Shown: one piece after another, positions 8,887-20,416 of the stretch
Numbering within the stretch: the first letter of the stretch is position 1
Layout: the number at the start of each line of letters is the position of its first letter
Assembly: GCA_014904845.1 (NCBI GenBank)
Contig: MU119282.1
Span: 145,380 to 209,379, forward strand
DNA: 64,000 bases
DNA from: Acephala macrosclerotiorum
Lineage: Eukaryota; Ascomycota; Leotiomycetes; Helotiales; Mollisiaceae
Reading direction: 5' to 3'
The notes under the pieces: generated by a model
Databases searched by the model: none
What the model was told of the DNA's origin: nothing
Seen by the model: only the letters and a program-made list of their open reading frames with translations
Translations under genes and position numbers: made by a program

Positions 8887-11497
8887 GGTTTCTTCTTCAG
8901 ATCGTAGTTGAGAGTAGTGAGAAGGATTGGCAATAAAGAAGAGCAGAGCAAAGAGTTGGCAGCAACGAGTCTTGGCTGACAATGACTTGTACTTGAGATC
9001 GAGGGAGGAGAGACCGAGGTGGGGGTTTTGTAGAGAGGAGAGAAGGAGCTAGCGCAGCTAAGAGTTAGGGCGGGGATGTGAAGTTGATAGCTCGGGACGG
9101 GAAGGAGTGGGCGAAAGGTGATCTGCTCGGGGTGGAGTGGAAGAGTGAACGAGAGATGACTTACTCGGGGAGGCGGGGATGTTTGTGAAAGCGAAGGCGA
9201 TCGACCGGGAGGAGGGGGATTAACGGATGGTGACCTACTTTGAGCGGAGGAGATGTCTGTGAAGGCAAAGGCGATCGTCTAGGAGCATGAGGATCAACGG
9301 AAGGTGACTTACTCGGAGGGGCGGGAATGTCTATACGGCGAAGGCGATCACATGGGAGGAGGAGGATTAACGGAGGGTGAGAAGTCGACCTCCTCAGAGG
9401 AGTGGAACTATGCTACATCGTGGGGGACTTGATAATTCAATGCCTTCACAATCTGAGGACATTGTATCTAGCGTCTTGAAAGTAGGTAAGAGCAGCCTTA
9501 GTTGATGAGGCAAAGTGCTAAGGGGTGCGAGGTGGTAATGCATCAATGCAGAGGCATTCTTGGGGCTGACCTGGTAACTTCTTACTGCAAGATTCTAACA
9601 GATAACAAATGCTTAGAAAGGCTTTATGGTTCAGGGACATTCAAAAAGTTTGGTTGACATCTGTGAGACGCATCACAGCAGATTTTGGCAAGTGTTCCTA
9701 TCGATTGCGTCAAAGAATCGCCCGATATAAGAGAGGACAATTCGCAAATTCGCTTAAGCCCCTATACGAAGCACAGCAACTAGCAGCTCATTACGTATAT
9801 GGCGGGCGTGAATTTGTCTAACTCGCTTACGCGCCTGCATGCTTGTAAGCAACTAGCAGCTTGCTTTTCGCTGTGTTTGAGGAGGTCGCGAAGGTGACCC
9901 TGTAAGCAGTGGGCTGGTCTTCAGTCTCGGCAGCCGCGTTCCATGAACAGCGATATGAAGAGGACCTCTTTATCAATAACGGCATCTTCGATGTTCCAAT
10001 ACTGCCTGGACTCTGTTTGTGGACTAGTCGCACTTGACCTAGGTTCAAGAGCTTGACTCAGAGTTAATATTCAAAGGTACGCACGAAAGTACCGACAAGA
10101 CTGAGAGATCAGAAATACAGGTGCTCACTTCCTTGCCATGGCGTCTGTGAAGCAGAGTGGGGAACTTTCTCAGTAATGCGTACATGATGGCCGACACAGG
10201 CGCACAATGCCCCCACGCTGAGGATATTTATCAAGCTTGTTTGAAGTAGGCGACAGAATCATTTGGTCAGAGTAGAGGCGTAGCGGTTTGTGTGAAAAAT
10301 GGCTAAGAGCGACACATCATTGAGAAGCTGGCTGTGTCATCGTGCAGATGCTGAGGCTAGAGACAGTTCTTAAGCGAGGCCAAAAAGGGGGTGGTTGAAG
10401 CTAGGCCCCGTGTCGCTAAACATCAACAGCCCAGTCACAAAGGAGGATCCTACGCAGTTGTTGCAGTTCTGCTGGCTTTATTACATCCAAATACAGGGTA
10501 AATAGCTTCCAGGCCCTCATTCTGAACAAGACATCTCGGCTTGCCATCTTTCCAACCAGTTTACAAACTTCAAAGCTGAAGATAAAGAATAGGCTACAGA
10601 GGCTCGAAGTCGCCTTTCTTGCATTCTCAAATTTTACAAATTGAGAGAAAAGATAGAATTAGCATAAAATAGAGGATTGTGAAGCAGCTAACACTTTAGA
10701 CTATAATTTATTAGGTGGGTAATCAAATGCCTTGCATAACCACGTGACTCCAACTGATACTTTGTCCGCATTAAGGAGGGTTCTTGACTTTGAGTTTCCA
10801 ATGCATACACGCAAGAGAAACTTGCGACTTTATAGGAAGTATCGGGAAATGCAAGCTGGAAAGGTCTTCAATACATCTACATGACCTGGTTCTGAACACC
10901 CGACCAGACAAGCATGTGCCAAGCAGCCACCACTCAGGCCCTGGAATCTGATATGCAGAGTACCCCGAATATGACGCACCTGACGGCTCGAACTTTCAAA
11001 GCAGCAACAGGTGGTCAAGTCGAGTCGCGTACCACAGAGGGATGACAGCTCGACGTTGCGATGCCGAGACTTGGAAATAGGGAAATAGGGATGCTTTGTA
11101 TGGAGAAAGAATAAAATAGCCACGCATAAAGTTAAGTGGGGTGGATAGACGCGCTGCAACTTGCTGGAAAAAGTCCAGCCTACGATGCAACATTGGTCAA
11201 TCATCGAAAGGAACACAATTGAGACATTGAATCTTCAAGACAGTAGAAGTCATCAGCACGTTGCTTTTCCCGATATCTAGTCTTCTCGCAACATAGATTA
11301 TCGAGATTGTAAAATAGGTGAAGCTGCTGTCAACGTCCTCGGCATTTTCGTCCGAAAGTCTTTTATCGATACGAGTAGACTACCTCCAAACATCAGCACA
11401 ACATTTTGCTCAAAGCCAAACTTCTCCACGTCTGGACTGATCGTTATCCTATATATGCATTACTGGCATAGATAGCCCCTGACTCTCCGCGCCGAGC
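8887..11497. other. Long intergenic region, no gene seen
   Basis: This stretch of 2.6 kb holds the 2EXR promoter, a GC-rich purine-rich minisatellite (9117-9385) and the sulfate permease promoter. Open frames near 9609-9821 and 10830-11216 lack motifs and sensible splice sites, and I regard them as chance. Confidence 0.5.
9117..9385. repeat. Degenerate minisatellite, 73-75 bp period
   Basis: Three full copies start with a TGAC core at about 9157, 9230 and 9305, with partial copies either side (about 9119 and 9378). Each copy reads roughly TGACTTACTCGGRGNGGCGGG, then ATGT, then GCGAAGGCGATC, then GGAGGAGGATTAACGGA. It lies upstream of the 2EXR gene. Confidence 0.75.
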
Positions 11498-14088
11498 ATG
11501 TCCTCTTCCTCCTCTCGAAATGCCTCAATACCACACGCTCCCCTGACCCCGAGCGGATTGCGTGAATCGCATACAGTATCGACATCACCAGAAGACGTGC
11601 GAGGTCCCAGTTTCGCAGACGATGACTGTACGACTCCAAGCAGCTCCAAAACATCTCCAACTACACAGCCTGCGAACGCGCATTCGGACCCAGAGACGGA
11701 CGGATTCGCAATAGAGGAGGAACCTCAAAACACTGGAAGCAAAATCGCGAGTGAGACGACAGCCTTGCTCAGGAAACCTTTCGAATTCGTATCGCTCTCA
11801 CCGCATTCGGGTCCTTGTAATCATGGCACATTCAGTCCGGGAATCGCGAGTCGGGCTGATAGCGTACGGAGTGGCCACAGTGGATATGGCTCTGGAGGTG
11901 CAAGACCTGGTTCGGGGGAGAGCAGCAGAGGCATATTTGGAAGTTTGATGGGGAATATGGGATTGAAAAATGACGGAGAAAATGGGAGGAAGAAGCAAAG
12001 CACAACGTCCTACTTGGCAGAGCGACATGGTATTACGAATACAAAGTCAATGTACGTCCATTCCAGGTTCCAGCATATTGTTTTCAGTGGACTAATACTC
12101 TTCTTAGGTATTTGCCCTACTATATACCATTCTTCGCCTGGATACCACAATACAAATGGTCATTTCTGAAGGGAGACTTGGTGGCTGCGATCACCGTGGC
12201 TTCATTCTACTTGCCGATGGGATTGTCACTCGCCGAAAACCTCTCTCACGTACCACCTATCAATGGTCTTTACTCCTTCGTTTTCAATCCTCTCATATAC
12301 GCAATACTTGGAAGCTGTCCGCAGATGGTGGTCGGTCCCGAAGCAGCTGGCAGTCTTTTGGTTGGCAATGTTGTCAGGTCAAGCATCGATGCAGGGAGAA
12401 CACCAGAATGGGAGGATGAAATGCATGCTCGCGTTGCTGGAGTTGTTACTGGTATGGCCGGTGCGACTATCTTCATTGCGGGCATCTGCCGTCTGGGGTT
12501 TTTGGACAGCGTATTCAGTCGACCATTCCTCAGAGGCTTCATCTCTGCTGTCGGTTTCGTGATCTTCGTGGACCAACTTATCCCTGAGTTGGGTCTGGTC
12601 GATCTTGCAGCAGAAGCTGGCGTAAGTCATGGCAGCAGTGTTGACAAGATTAAATTTCTGTTCGCAAATGCACACAAAGGTTCTGGTATCACTGCAGCAG
12701 TGGCCGGTGTGAGTTTCCTCATCAGCATGGTCTTCAGGTAAATACGCCCTCGTCCATGAAACTTCAAATGTTGACAAGTCGTAGGGAGACGAAGAAACGC
12801 CTACAACCTCGCTACCCCGCTGTTGCGTACTTCCCAGATCGTTTTCTCATTGTCGTCCTGTCTGCGGTTTTGGCATACCAGTTGAAATGGGATGAGTTAG
12901 GCCTAGAACTTCTTGGCAAAGTTGAGCCTCCATCTGGTAGGCCGTTCCAATTTCGCTGGCCGTTCCAAGTCTCCCACATGAAGCATATTCGAGAAGCCCT
13001 GGGCACGTCCTTTGTAATCGCTCTGCTGGGTTTCTTCGAGTCTTCTGTCGCCGCTAAAAGCTTAGGTGGTGGCGAGAAGGATGGCATCGAAGGCATTTCG
13101 CTCAGTCCCAACAGAGAGCTCGTTGCCCTTGGAGCTGCGAATCTGGTGGGAGCTTGCTTTTGTGCTCTCCCAGGTTTCGGTGGCTATGGTAGGAGTAAGG
13201 TCAACAAGAACACTGGTGGAAAGACACCTATGAGCAGTATATTTTTGAGTTTGATTGCCATTTTCTGCATCGTCTTTTTACTGCCATGGTTCGCCTATCT
13301 GCCTGTATGTCAAGCCCCATTCAAGATCGAAGATTGGCATACTAAACAATGAACAGAAAGCAATTCTATCGTCAATGATCAGCGTCGTAGCATTCTCGCT
13401 TCTCGAGGAGATTCCTCCAGACTTCATGTTCTTTGTGAAGATCCGAGGCTACACCGAGCTAGGAATGATGATGATCATCTTCGCATCCACCATATTCTAC
13501 GATCTCAATCTGGGCATCGCTATAGGCGTGGGACTCTCTCTCCTTGCGGTCATTAGGCACAGCACCCGACCTCGTATCCAAATTTTGGGTAGAATACCAG
13601 GCACAAACAGATTTGAAAATGCAGAAGATAATCCGGATAAACTAGAATTCGTCGAAGGATGCTTGATCGTGAAGATTCCAGAGCCTTTGACTTTCGCCAA
13701 CACGGGCGACTTGAAGAATCGTCTACGCAGACTCGAATTGTACGGCACGACAAGTGCTCACCCTGCTTTACCCAGATTGCGGGCTCCAGAGCACAATAAG
13801 AACATCATCTTCGACATCCATGGCGTGACTGGCTTGGATGGTTCTGGAACTCAAGTTCTGGAGGAGATTATTCGAGGCTACAGAGAGCGAGGGGTACGCG
13901 TGTTCTTTTCGCGTGGACCGGCGGAGGGGACTCCTATTATGGAATTGTTCCGAAGGAGTGGTATTATTGAGAGTTGTGGGGGGCCAAGTCATTTCGTTGC
14001 AGATGTTGGGGAAGCTTTACGGTTAACCGAGATCGAAGAGGGCGGCGAGGAATATTCCAATGCCGCCGGTGATGAAGGGGGAGGTTAG
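11498..14088 (+). CDS. SulP-family sulfate permease with STAS domain
   Basis: A four-exon gene for 811 residues: 11498-12051, 12108-12737, 12785-13304 and 13357-14088. The introns are 47-56 bases with GTACGT, GTAAAT and GTATGT donors. Roughly the first 185 residues are Ser/Pro-rich and cytosolic. The SulP transporter signature follows (YLPYYIPFFAWIPQYKWSF, then PPINGLYSFVFNPLIYAILG and MVVGPEAAGSLLVG) with about a dozen membrane segments. Residues from about 665 to 790 form a STAS domain (FDIHGVTGLDGSGTQVLEEI). The family imports sulfate or exchanges anions by proton or anion coupling at the plasma membrane or vacuole. All splice junctions keep the frame and rebuild conserved sequence, so the model is reliable; the substrate is inferred from the family. 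Confidence 0.93.
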
Positions 14089-15922
14089 AGATGTGTTCAT
14101 GTGTTGAATGTCTAGGTCACTCTGTTGGTGCCTCTCTGAAAAGCTGTTGAAGTCTTGAGCGTGGGTTGGATGCGTGCATTAGAAGGCGTTTGAAGGATGC
14201 TTGCATAGCGACGAAAAGCTATGCGATTGATATTGATTCAGATTGGATATCGCAGCCGCCATTTTGCCACCGTGCTGGACGATGGAGGTGTCTGATACGC
14301 TCTGAAGGTCTTTATCCCAAAGCTGAGGTTGTTTCTGTCCCACTCCGCTTCAGAATTTGGAGCGATTCATTCAGGCAATATCTCGGAATCTACGGCGATG
14401 GTTCCGTACCTGTTTCACGTCCTCATCCGAGATGATTCTCGATTTAGAGAGCCAAGCATGAGCTGCATAGCAGAACCGACAGCCCTAGGAGGCTCTGCAA
14501 TGATCTACACGTCTCAAACTTAGCTGGACGCGTGGCGTTCATTTTAGGTGCTGCAACTAGCAAGCTACCTGAAGAAACTGTCTAGGGACGATCGAGTGAT
14601 CTTTGCCTGTCATCCCTTCTACATTGCAATTGTCCTCTTCGCTTCGAGCATGTCGTGCTTTCGTGGCAATATTCAAGCATCTGCAAATGATTGTATAGGC
14701 CCGAATGTTTTCTCTCCAAAGGAAATTGATCTTTCGTTCTCGCATTGACTGTTGTGTTCACCAGGCATTTCAACAATGCGCTCAGAGTCAGGGCGATACT
14801 CCATACTTTTGCCCTTTGCCTGTATATCCTCTAAAATCTCTGATTAGGTCAACATTCAACAGTCATCTCATCATCACCAATGAGCTTCAATGACATCAAC
14901 CACAACCTCACACGTGGTTCTCCATCTTTGCTGCCCTACGATCATAGCCACTTGAGCGGGGAAGTAATCTTCGACACCAGTTATGCGAAATTGGTTCAAC
15001 ACAATTACGCTTCAACAAATAGACAGGTGTTCAAACAATCAACCATCGGCCTTGACCCACTTCCTCTTCTGGGGTCCCCGCACTTGCAACGGCTGCTGTT
15101 CGCAATAAATGAACCACATCTCGTCACGTGATACACCATCCTGGGTAATAATGCCTATATTGACGCCACATTTGTACCACATGGTCTCAGCCGAAGCCAT
15201 TTATCAGATATGCCAGACAGGTAGGCAATTGAATTAAGATTTTTGTCTTGTACCCGATGATCATTTCCCCGGATTTTCGAAAACGAATGAGCTAGGTGCA
15301 TATCACTGTTTGTTTCGATTGATTGTTTTTCATATGGACTGGTCTGGATGCATTGCTTGTTTTTCCTTCTGCATGGATTGATTGATTTATATTTGTTACC
15401 ATCGTGCGGGCGAGCCATGAGGTTTTTGTTGGTGGTCCTTTGGATGATCTTAGTGCTTTTGCTCATCTTTCGCATCCACTTGCAATTTTTGATGAGAAGA
15501 GGGTGTGAGACTGGGGATGTGGAACAGAAACAAGCTTCCGGATACTGTCGCCTACTGTCTTGAGTTGAAAGGGGTCCGAAAAGAGGACAAGGGTTGACCC
15601 ATTTATGTGAATCGGGATGGATGGCGAGACCTGAGATCATGTGGCGGAGGTGTAGATTCCGTGGTGATGGGGCGCGATTCGCAATTTCGCTTTCGTTAGG
15701 TGGGTGGCCGGGAGCTGAGCCGTGAAGCTGTCGTTGTGAGTTCCTTTGCCTTTCGTGGGAACATGGGAGTATAGAGTATTGTGGAGAGAGGTAACGCAAG
15801 GTCTGGACGAGATATAAATACTTGGTCTTGGCCACGTTTGTTTGTCTCGAAAGTTCAACAAGCAACAGCATACTTTCAATACTCTCTCAACATCTCACTC
15901 TTTCGAACATATAAACTTTAAG
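14089..15922. other. Intergenic, no gene seen
   Basis: This 1.8 kb region lies between the permease and the secreted-protein gene. A long minus-strand open frame (15871-15155) has no motif, is rich in Arg, His and Ser, and lies opposite the promoter of the next gene, so I reject it as a gene. Confidence 0.5.
15813..15820 (+). promoter_or_regulatory. TATA box of the small secreted protein gene
   Basis: TATAAATA lies about 110 bases before the ATG at 15923. A CT-rich and ACTTTCAATACTCTC-like leader follows, as is typical of strongly expressed fungal genes. Confidence 0.6.
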
Positions 15923-16396
15923 ATGCTTTTCAGCAAGTTGATCATGACCGTTGGCCTGATGGCTGCTGGGTAAGTCATCCTACACCAGCCATGGTTCTCT
16001 AGCTAACGAGACATCAGCCTCGCCGCCGCCATGCCTGCCGCCGAAGGTGTTGTGGTTCGTGATGATGATGCGCCAACTAGATCATTCAGCTCGGGCCCCG
16101 CGACTAGCACTCATACTCGGGGAATAAGACCTACTGGAACTGGTGGCGTTAGACCAACTGGGACTCGTGGCCCAAGGTATGTCTCGATCTTTCTATCCTC
16201 AACCCTCGCGAGTTGTACGAATACAGACAAGCTGACACATCATCACAGACCAACAAGATCAGGCGGAGCTAGACCATCAGGCACAGGAGCAAGTGTGACC
16301 CACACTCGTCGCCCTCGTCCTACCGGCACTTTCGCCCCAGCTTCCCCCGCTACCGAGACTCCCGCCGTGGAGGAGGTTGAGGTTTCCGATTCCTAG
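15923..16396 (+). CDS. Small secreted Arg-Pro-Thr-Gly repeat protein
   Basis: A three-exon gene for 117 residues: 15923-15969, 16018-16176 and 16249-16396. The introns have GTAAGT and GTATGT donors and CAG acceptors. Residues 1-22 are a signal peptide (MLFSKLIMTVGLMAAGLAAA), split by the first intron at Gly16. The mature part has no cysteine. It is built of loose repeats of RPTGT or RPSGT separated by Gly, Thr and Ser, and it ends in an acidic tail (VEEVEVSDS). It would be extracellular, disordered, strongly basic in the middle and rich in possible O-glycosylation sites. No family recognised. It could be a cell-wall-associated or effector-like protein (inference). The clear TATA box and leader suggest regulated, high expression. 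Confidence 0.8.
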
Positions 16397-16957
16397 ACCT
16401 TGGAAAGCATTCGGAGGTGATGTGGAAGCTTTATTTCTTGGTCGTTGCATGCTGGGGATTGAAAACTTGAAATCAGTTGACTGAGGTGGTGTTTGGATGG
16501 CATGAGATTGGAGGATTGTATATACTTCTTGTCTGTCGCTACTTGTACATGAATATGGGCTTCATCGGTCATGCCATGCTAGTTTCTGTGTTATGGTGGC
16601 GTTGCCTTCGTTAGCCGCGAAGGTCCGAGAAGGGGAGCGATACCCGACATGGTACGAACGGTTTGCTGCATACCCGTGAAGTCATGGGACAGCTGGCACC
16701 GAACTTGATTTTGGTTCCACGGAGATGCCACATTGCCATAATAGAATTACCAAGTTCAAGTCAAGTGGCATAGGCTACTAGGCTACTCATAGCCTTTAGC
16801 ATTTCTGTCTTGGCATCATTCTATCATTCCGCTCTCCTATCGTCATTGGAATTTGGAAGCTCTATATAACCATTCAACTTGATTTCGATATCCTCTTCAT
16901 CCATGAATCCTCCTCAATCCCTCTCATCTCACAACTTTGCCTACTAAATCGACCAAA
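16397..16957. other. Intergenic, promoter of the cupin locus
   Basis: It contains a TATATAA sequence at about 16863-16869, some 95 bases before the cupin start codon. No gene seen. Confidence 0.45.
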
Positions 16958-17458
16958 ATGACAACCTTCTAGATAGACCCAGTCCGCCCAGCTCTCCCCA
17001 CTTCAGAAACTACTACAACCCAACACGTCCACACCCGACCATCAAGCTCCAGTACGCACATGCACTCCCCAACGCCCCCCGGTCTTCATCTCGCCTCTCT
17101 TCTAGTACTTTTCCACCTAATGCCAGTACGCCGCCACATAGACATCTAGGGTTTGTCGCTGTGAACGTTATCAAGGGATGGGTGTTCAATGGGATGAATG
17201 ATGAGCCTATTAAAGTTTTCGGGGTATGTCAATTCTTTTCATCTGTCATATTCTGAGAAGAGCTGACAAGAGCTTCCTCAGCCGGGAGGGGCTTTCCATG
17301 AAGGCCTAGGATGTCGACATCGAGTCAGCGATAACGCAAGCAAGACCGAGGAAGCAGTTATCATCGCCACGATGGTGGTTGATAGCAAAGTTTTCGAAGA
17401 GGGAGGTGTGGAGGGACTTGTGTTGGTAGACGTGGAATGGAAGGGTACTAGGGGGTAG
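16958..17458 (+). pseudogene. Broken cupin-domain gene
   Basis: Translation in pieces gives a small cupin (beta-barrel metal-binding) protein. After TLV-type sequence comes TFPPNASTPPHRH (the His-x-His cupin motif 1). An exon end at IKVFG is followed by a GTATGT-CAG intron (17230-17281). Exon 2 then encodes PGGAFHEGLGCRHRVSDNAS and a clean end at TAG 17456-17458. Two defects stop it being one frame. The fifth codon after the ATG at 16958 is TAG (16970-16972), and one base is missing near 17105, so the part before LLV is out of frame with the part after. No splice site repairs either. Intact relatives are small cytosolic oxygenase- or isomerase-like proteins, often in catabolic or secondary-metabolite clusters. 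The next gene is also damaged. Confidence 0.7.
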
Positions 17459-18793
17459 AGTGGTTCCACATTTCGGGGGAGGAGGGCGAGTAAGGATAGG
17501 AAAGGGAGGATGTTACCAAGGTGGAGTAATTGCGGGGTAAGAAGCGAGGGCATGCTCAGGCTACTTGTGCTGTATTTTAGGTATGACAGCGATTGGTCGC
17601 CTGAAGCTTTCGATTTTATAGCGTGTTTCAGAACCTCAAACGCCGTCTTCTTCCCTAATTCTCTTACATAGAGACAGTGTTCTCAAGCATGCTTCACGGA
17701 CATTCTTTACTGTCAAGCGGGCAATGAAAGACTCGCATATCTCCAGTGTTGAAATTATTTGGAGAAAATTTCCTTAAACTTTTGTTATTTGCTTAATTAA
17801 ATCTAAACAGATCGCAACCTCACCGCTTCTTTTGTCGCAAACAATTTCTCTCTTGGACATTTGGGCAAGTGCCTTGGGCTTTGTGAGAGCCCACCAGGCC
17901 CAATTGGTTTTGAAAAGCTCCGAAGGACGCAGTAACGACTCTTCGGATCGCCACTGCCATTTGGGGGAAATGCCAACTAGAGTTGTTCTTTGGAATGATT
18001 CGTACCTTGGGGAGGTCTTGACAATCCTCAAGGTCGAATACTTCAGCCACTTGATGAGCTGTCACTCCCGTCGAGTTGTGATTCCCCTCATCTGGTAGGC
18101 TGCCCGGGCCTGGAAGGTGCAGCTGTTGTGAGCTGCTTCTTTGCTCGAATTTTCTATTGCTTTTTTTGAGCGCCGTTTTCGCGACTGTTCCTGCTGCTAT
18201 TTTTGCTCTATTGTATCAATGGGCTTTATTTGTGAATTGAATATCGGCTTCATGAAAGAAGATAATTCTTACGTAGGGAGAGGTTCAAAAGTTACATCGA
18301 TGCTCACTTCCTTCTCCTTTTTTCTCGCATGGAATTTAGCCTCGTTGGTAGTCGAGTGGTAAGAGGACAAGATCAAATCGAGATCCGACCGAGCCGCTGT
18401 TGTCTACCTGTGCCATGCAGGGAGAGCGAGGCGGAGCCTTGCACATTTGAGGAGTTGGTAGGACGGCCTGGTCAGATTTCTCAGAAGCTCGTATGATGAC
18501 CCAATGGCTTTTTTTCAGATCCCCGTTGGCACCTCTGTCCTCCCATCTCTTACTCAGATCAGCTGTGAAAGATGCAGAAATCATCGCGAACTTGCTGAGT
18601 CATTCCTAGTGATTTCATCATAAGATGAGGAACTAAAGACATTATTCAATGATGTAAGGTCTCTCTCCAAATACAAATATTGCAGAGGCAGATGCCTGGT
18701 GATGCCATAGCGCTTGCCGTATTTCCTTTCTATCCCATATTCCAGAAGCTGGCGAAGCAATTTCCTAACATCTCGGCTATCACTTGATACGAA
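17459..18793. other. Intergenic, no gene seen
   Basis: This 1.3 kb stretch between two damaged genes has several short overlapping open frames on both strands without motifs. Nothing else recognised. Confidence 0.5.
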
Positions 18794-20263
18794 ATGTCTT
18801 CATTTTCAGCTCTAGACATTATTATCGTTGGAGCAGGCATCGCAGGTCTAAGTGCAGCAATTGCCTTACGCCGAGCTGGCCATAGAGTCAAGGTACTTCT
18901 GCCCCTGAATCAAGCGAACATTTTCCCCCACACCCAGCAAAGCCTAACTAACAGTCAAATACAACAAGTCAGATCTTCGAGCAATCCGACTTAAGCAATG
19001 AGCTAGGTGCTGCAATCCACCTCTCACCAAATGCCTCCCGCATCCTTCTCCCTTGGGGAATGGACCCTGTACGAGGGCAATTTGTCATTGCGAAGACGAC
19101 ATTCATCGCGAACAGCGAATCACTGGCCCGACTTTACGAGAGCGATTACAGTACTATCATCGAGGAGTATGGAGCGCCGTGGTATTTTACTCACAGAGTT
19201 GACCTTCGTGACGAGTTGAAACGAATGCTTTCTGACCCCAAAGCTCTTGGGACTTCAGCGATACTCCACGCAAACTCAAGAGTCATCAGCTATGTCAATA
19301 CCCCCACATGTTGTACTATCTATCATCAAAAGTCTGACCAAATCTAGAACGCGAAGGAGGGTTCCGTTACTCGGTCAGATGGGACAACGTACAAAGCCGA
19401 TTTGGTTATTGCAGCTGATGGAGTCCATTCCCAAGCAACGGAAGTCGTTTTTGGTGCGAAGAACCAAGCACTCACAACAAACCAGGCCGCTTTCAGATTC
19501 TTGATCCCCACCTCTGCTCTAGCAGAAGATCCAGAGACGGCTCATTTTATGGAAGGTGACGATGGTCGTTTCAAGGTGTTCATGGGTACTGGTAGAAGGA
19601 TAGTTTGGTATCCTTACCGAGAGTAAGTCTTCTTGAACATGTGCCGTTCCTGGAATTTTGATGCTAATCGTATTCAGTAATGAGGAACAGAACTTCGTGG
19701 CAATATTCCAAGATGATGAAAGGGATATGCGAGAAGGTAAGTATCTCTAGAGCTTAGTGAGTAGTTTTTTGACCAACTCTTCCTCATAGATTGGAATGTG
19801 GCAGTTGAGCAGAACGAACTGTTGGAAGTGTACCGCGATTTCCATCCTTCCATCCTAGCAATTTTGAAGTAAGGACGAAGAACAAATTGTAGATCGAAAA
19901 GTACTGACCAGTGTTAGAAAAGCAACAAATATCAAGAAATGGCCTCTCCTATTCCGTTCCCCAATCTCTCCTTGGTATTTGTCAAAACTCGTTCTCATCG
20001 GCGATGCCGCTCACCCAATGCTTCCCCGTATACCTCCATTTCAATCCTAGTCAACTGTTCTAACACATCACACAGTTCAAGGCCAAGCAGGCGCTCAGGC
20101 AATAGAAGACGGTGCCGCACTAGCTATCATGGTATCGGACCTCACTAAGCCCAAGCTACAGGCCAGTCCCGCCTTGCTCTCAGAGCGACTTGAAATGTTT
20201 CAAGAGGTGAGAATGAATCGAGTGTCAGCAATGCAAATCTTTTCGAATTTCGGGCAGGACTAA
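18794..20263 (+). CDS. FAD-dependent monooxygenase (salicylate-hydroxylase-like), C-terminus cut by a stop
   Basis: A seven-exon gene: 18794-18892, 18973-19293, 19348-19622, 19678-19736, 19790-19868, 19918-20027 and 20076-20263, giving 376 residues. It has the FAD-binding GAGIAGLSAAIALRRAGH at the N-terminus, the DG motif AADGVHS, and the GD motif LIGDAAHPMLP in exon 6. This is the layout of class A flavoprotein hydroxylases that oxidise aromatic rings with NAD(P)H. The donor of intron 2 (GTCAAT) is weak, but the join rebuilds the expected sequence. The frame ends at TAA 20261-20263. The same frame continues beyond it for 51 more codons (AAGVAEAVRPYFKDGEPLP, then NPDEFNVYNFPHDVV) to TAG at 20414, exactly as expected for the family C-terminus. 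One substitution has therefore cut off about 52 residues. The core is complete, so partial function is possible. Confidence 0.8.
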
Positions 20264-20416
20264 GCAGCGGGTGTTGCGGAGGCTGTGAGGCCTTACTTTA
20301 AAGATGGAGAGCCTTTGCCTACGAATCCGGATGAGTTCAATGTGTATAATTTCCCGCATGATGTTGTGAAGGAGAGCCGGAGGGCTTTGGAGGACCATCA
20401 GGGTAAGGCAGCTTAG
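20264..20416 (+). pseudogene. Orphaned 3' coding part of the monooxygenase
   Basis: In frame with the upstream exon after the stop at 20261-20263, this region encodes 51 residues ending at TAG 20414-20416. They resemble the tail of aromatic-ring monooxygenases. No ATG or splice site would let it be translated on its own. Confidence 0.65.

Noticed and set aside
15155..15871. Long minus-strand open frame of 238 codons
   Set aside because: It has no motif, low-complexity Arg/Ser/His composition and an antisense position over a clear promoter.
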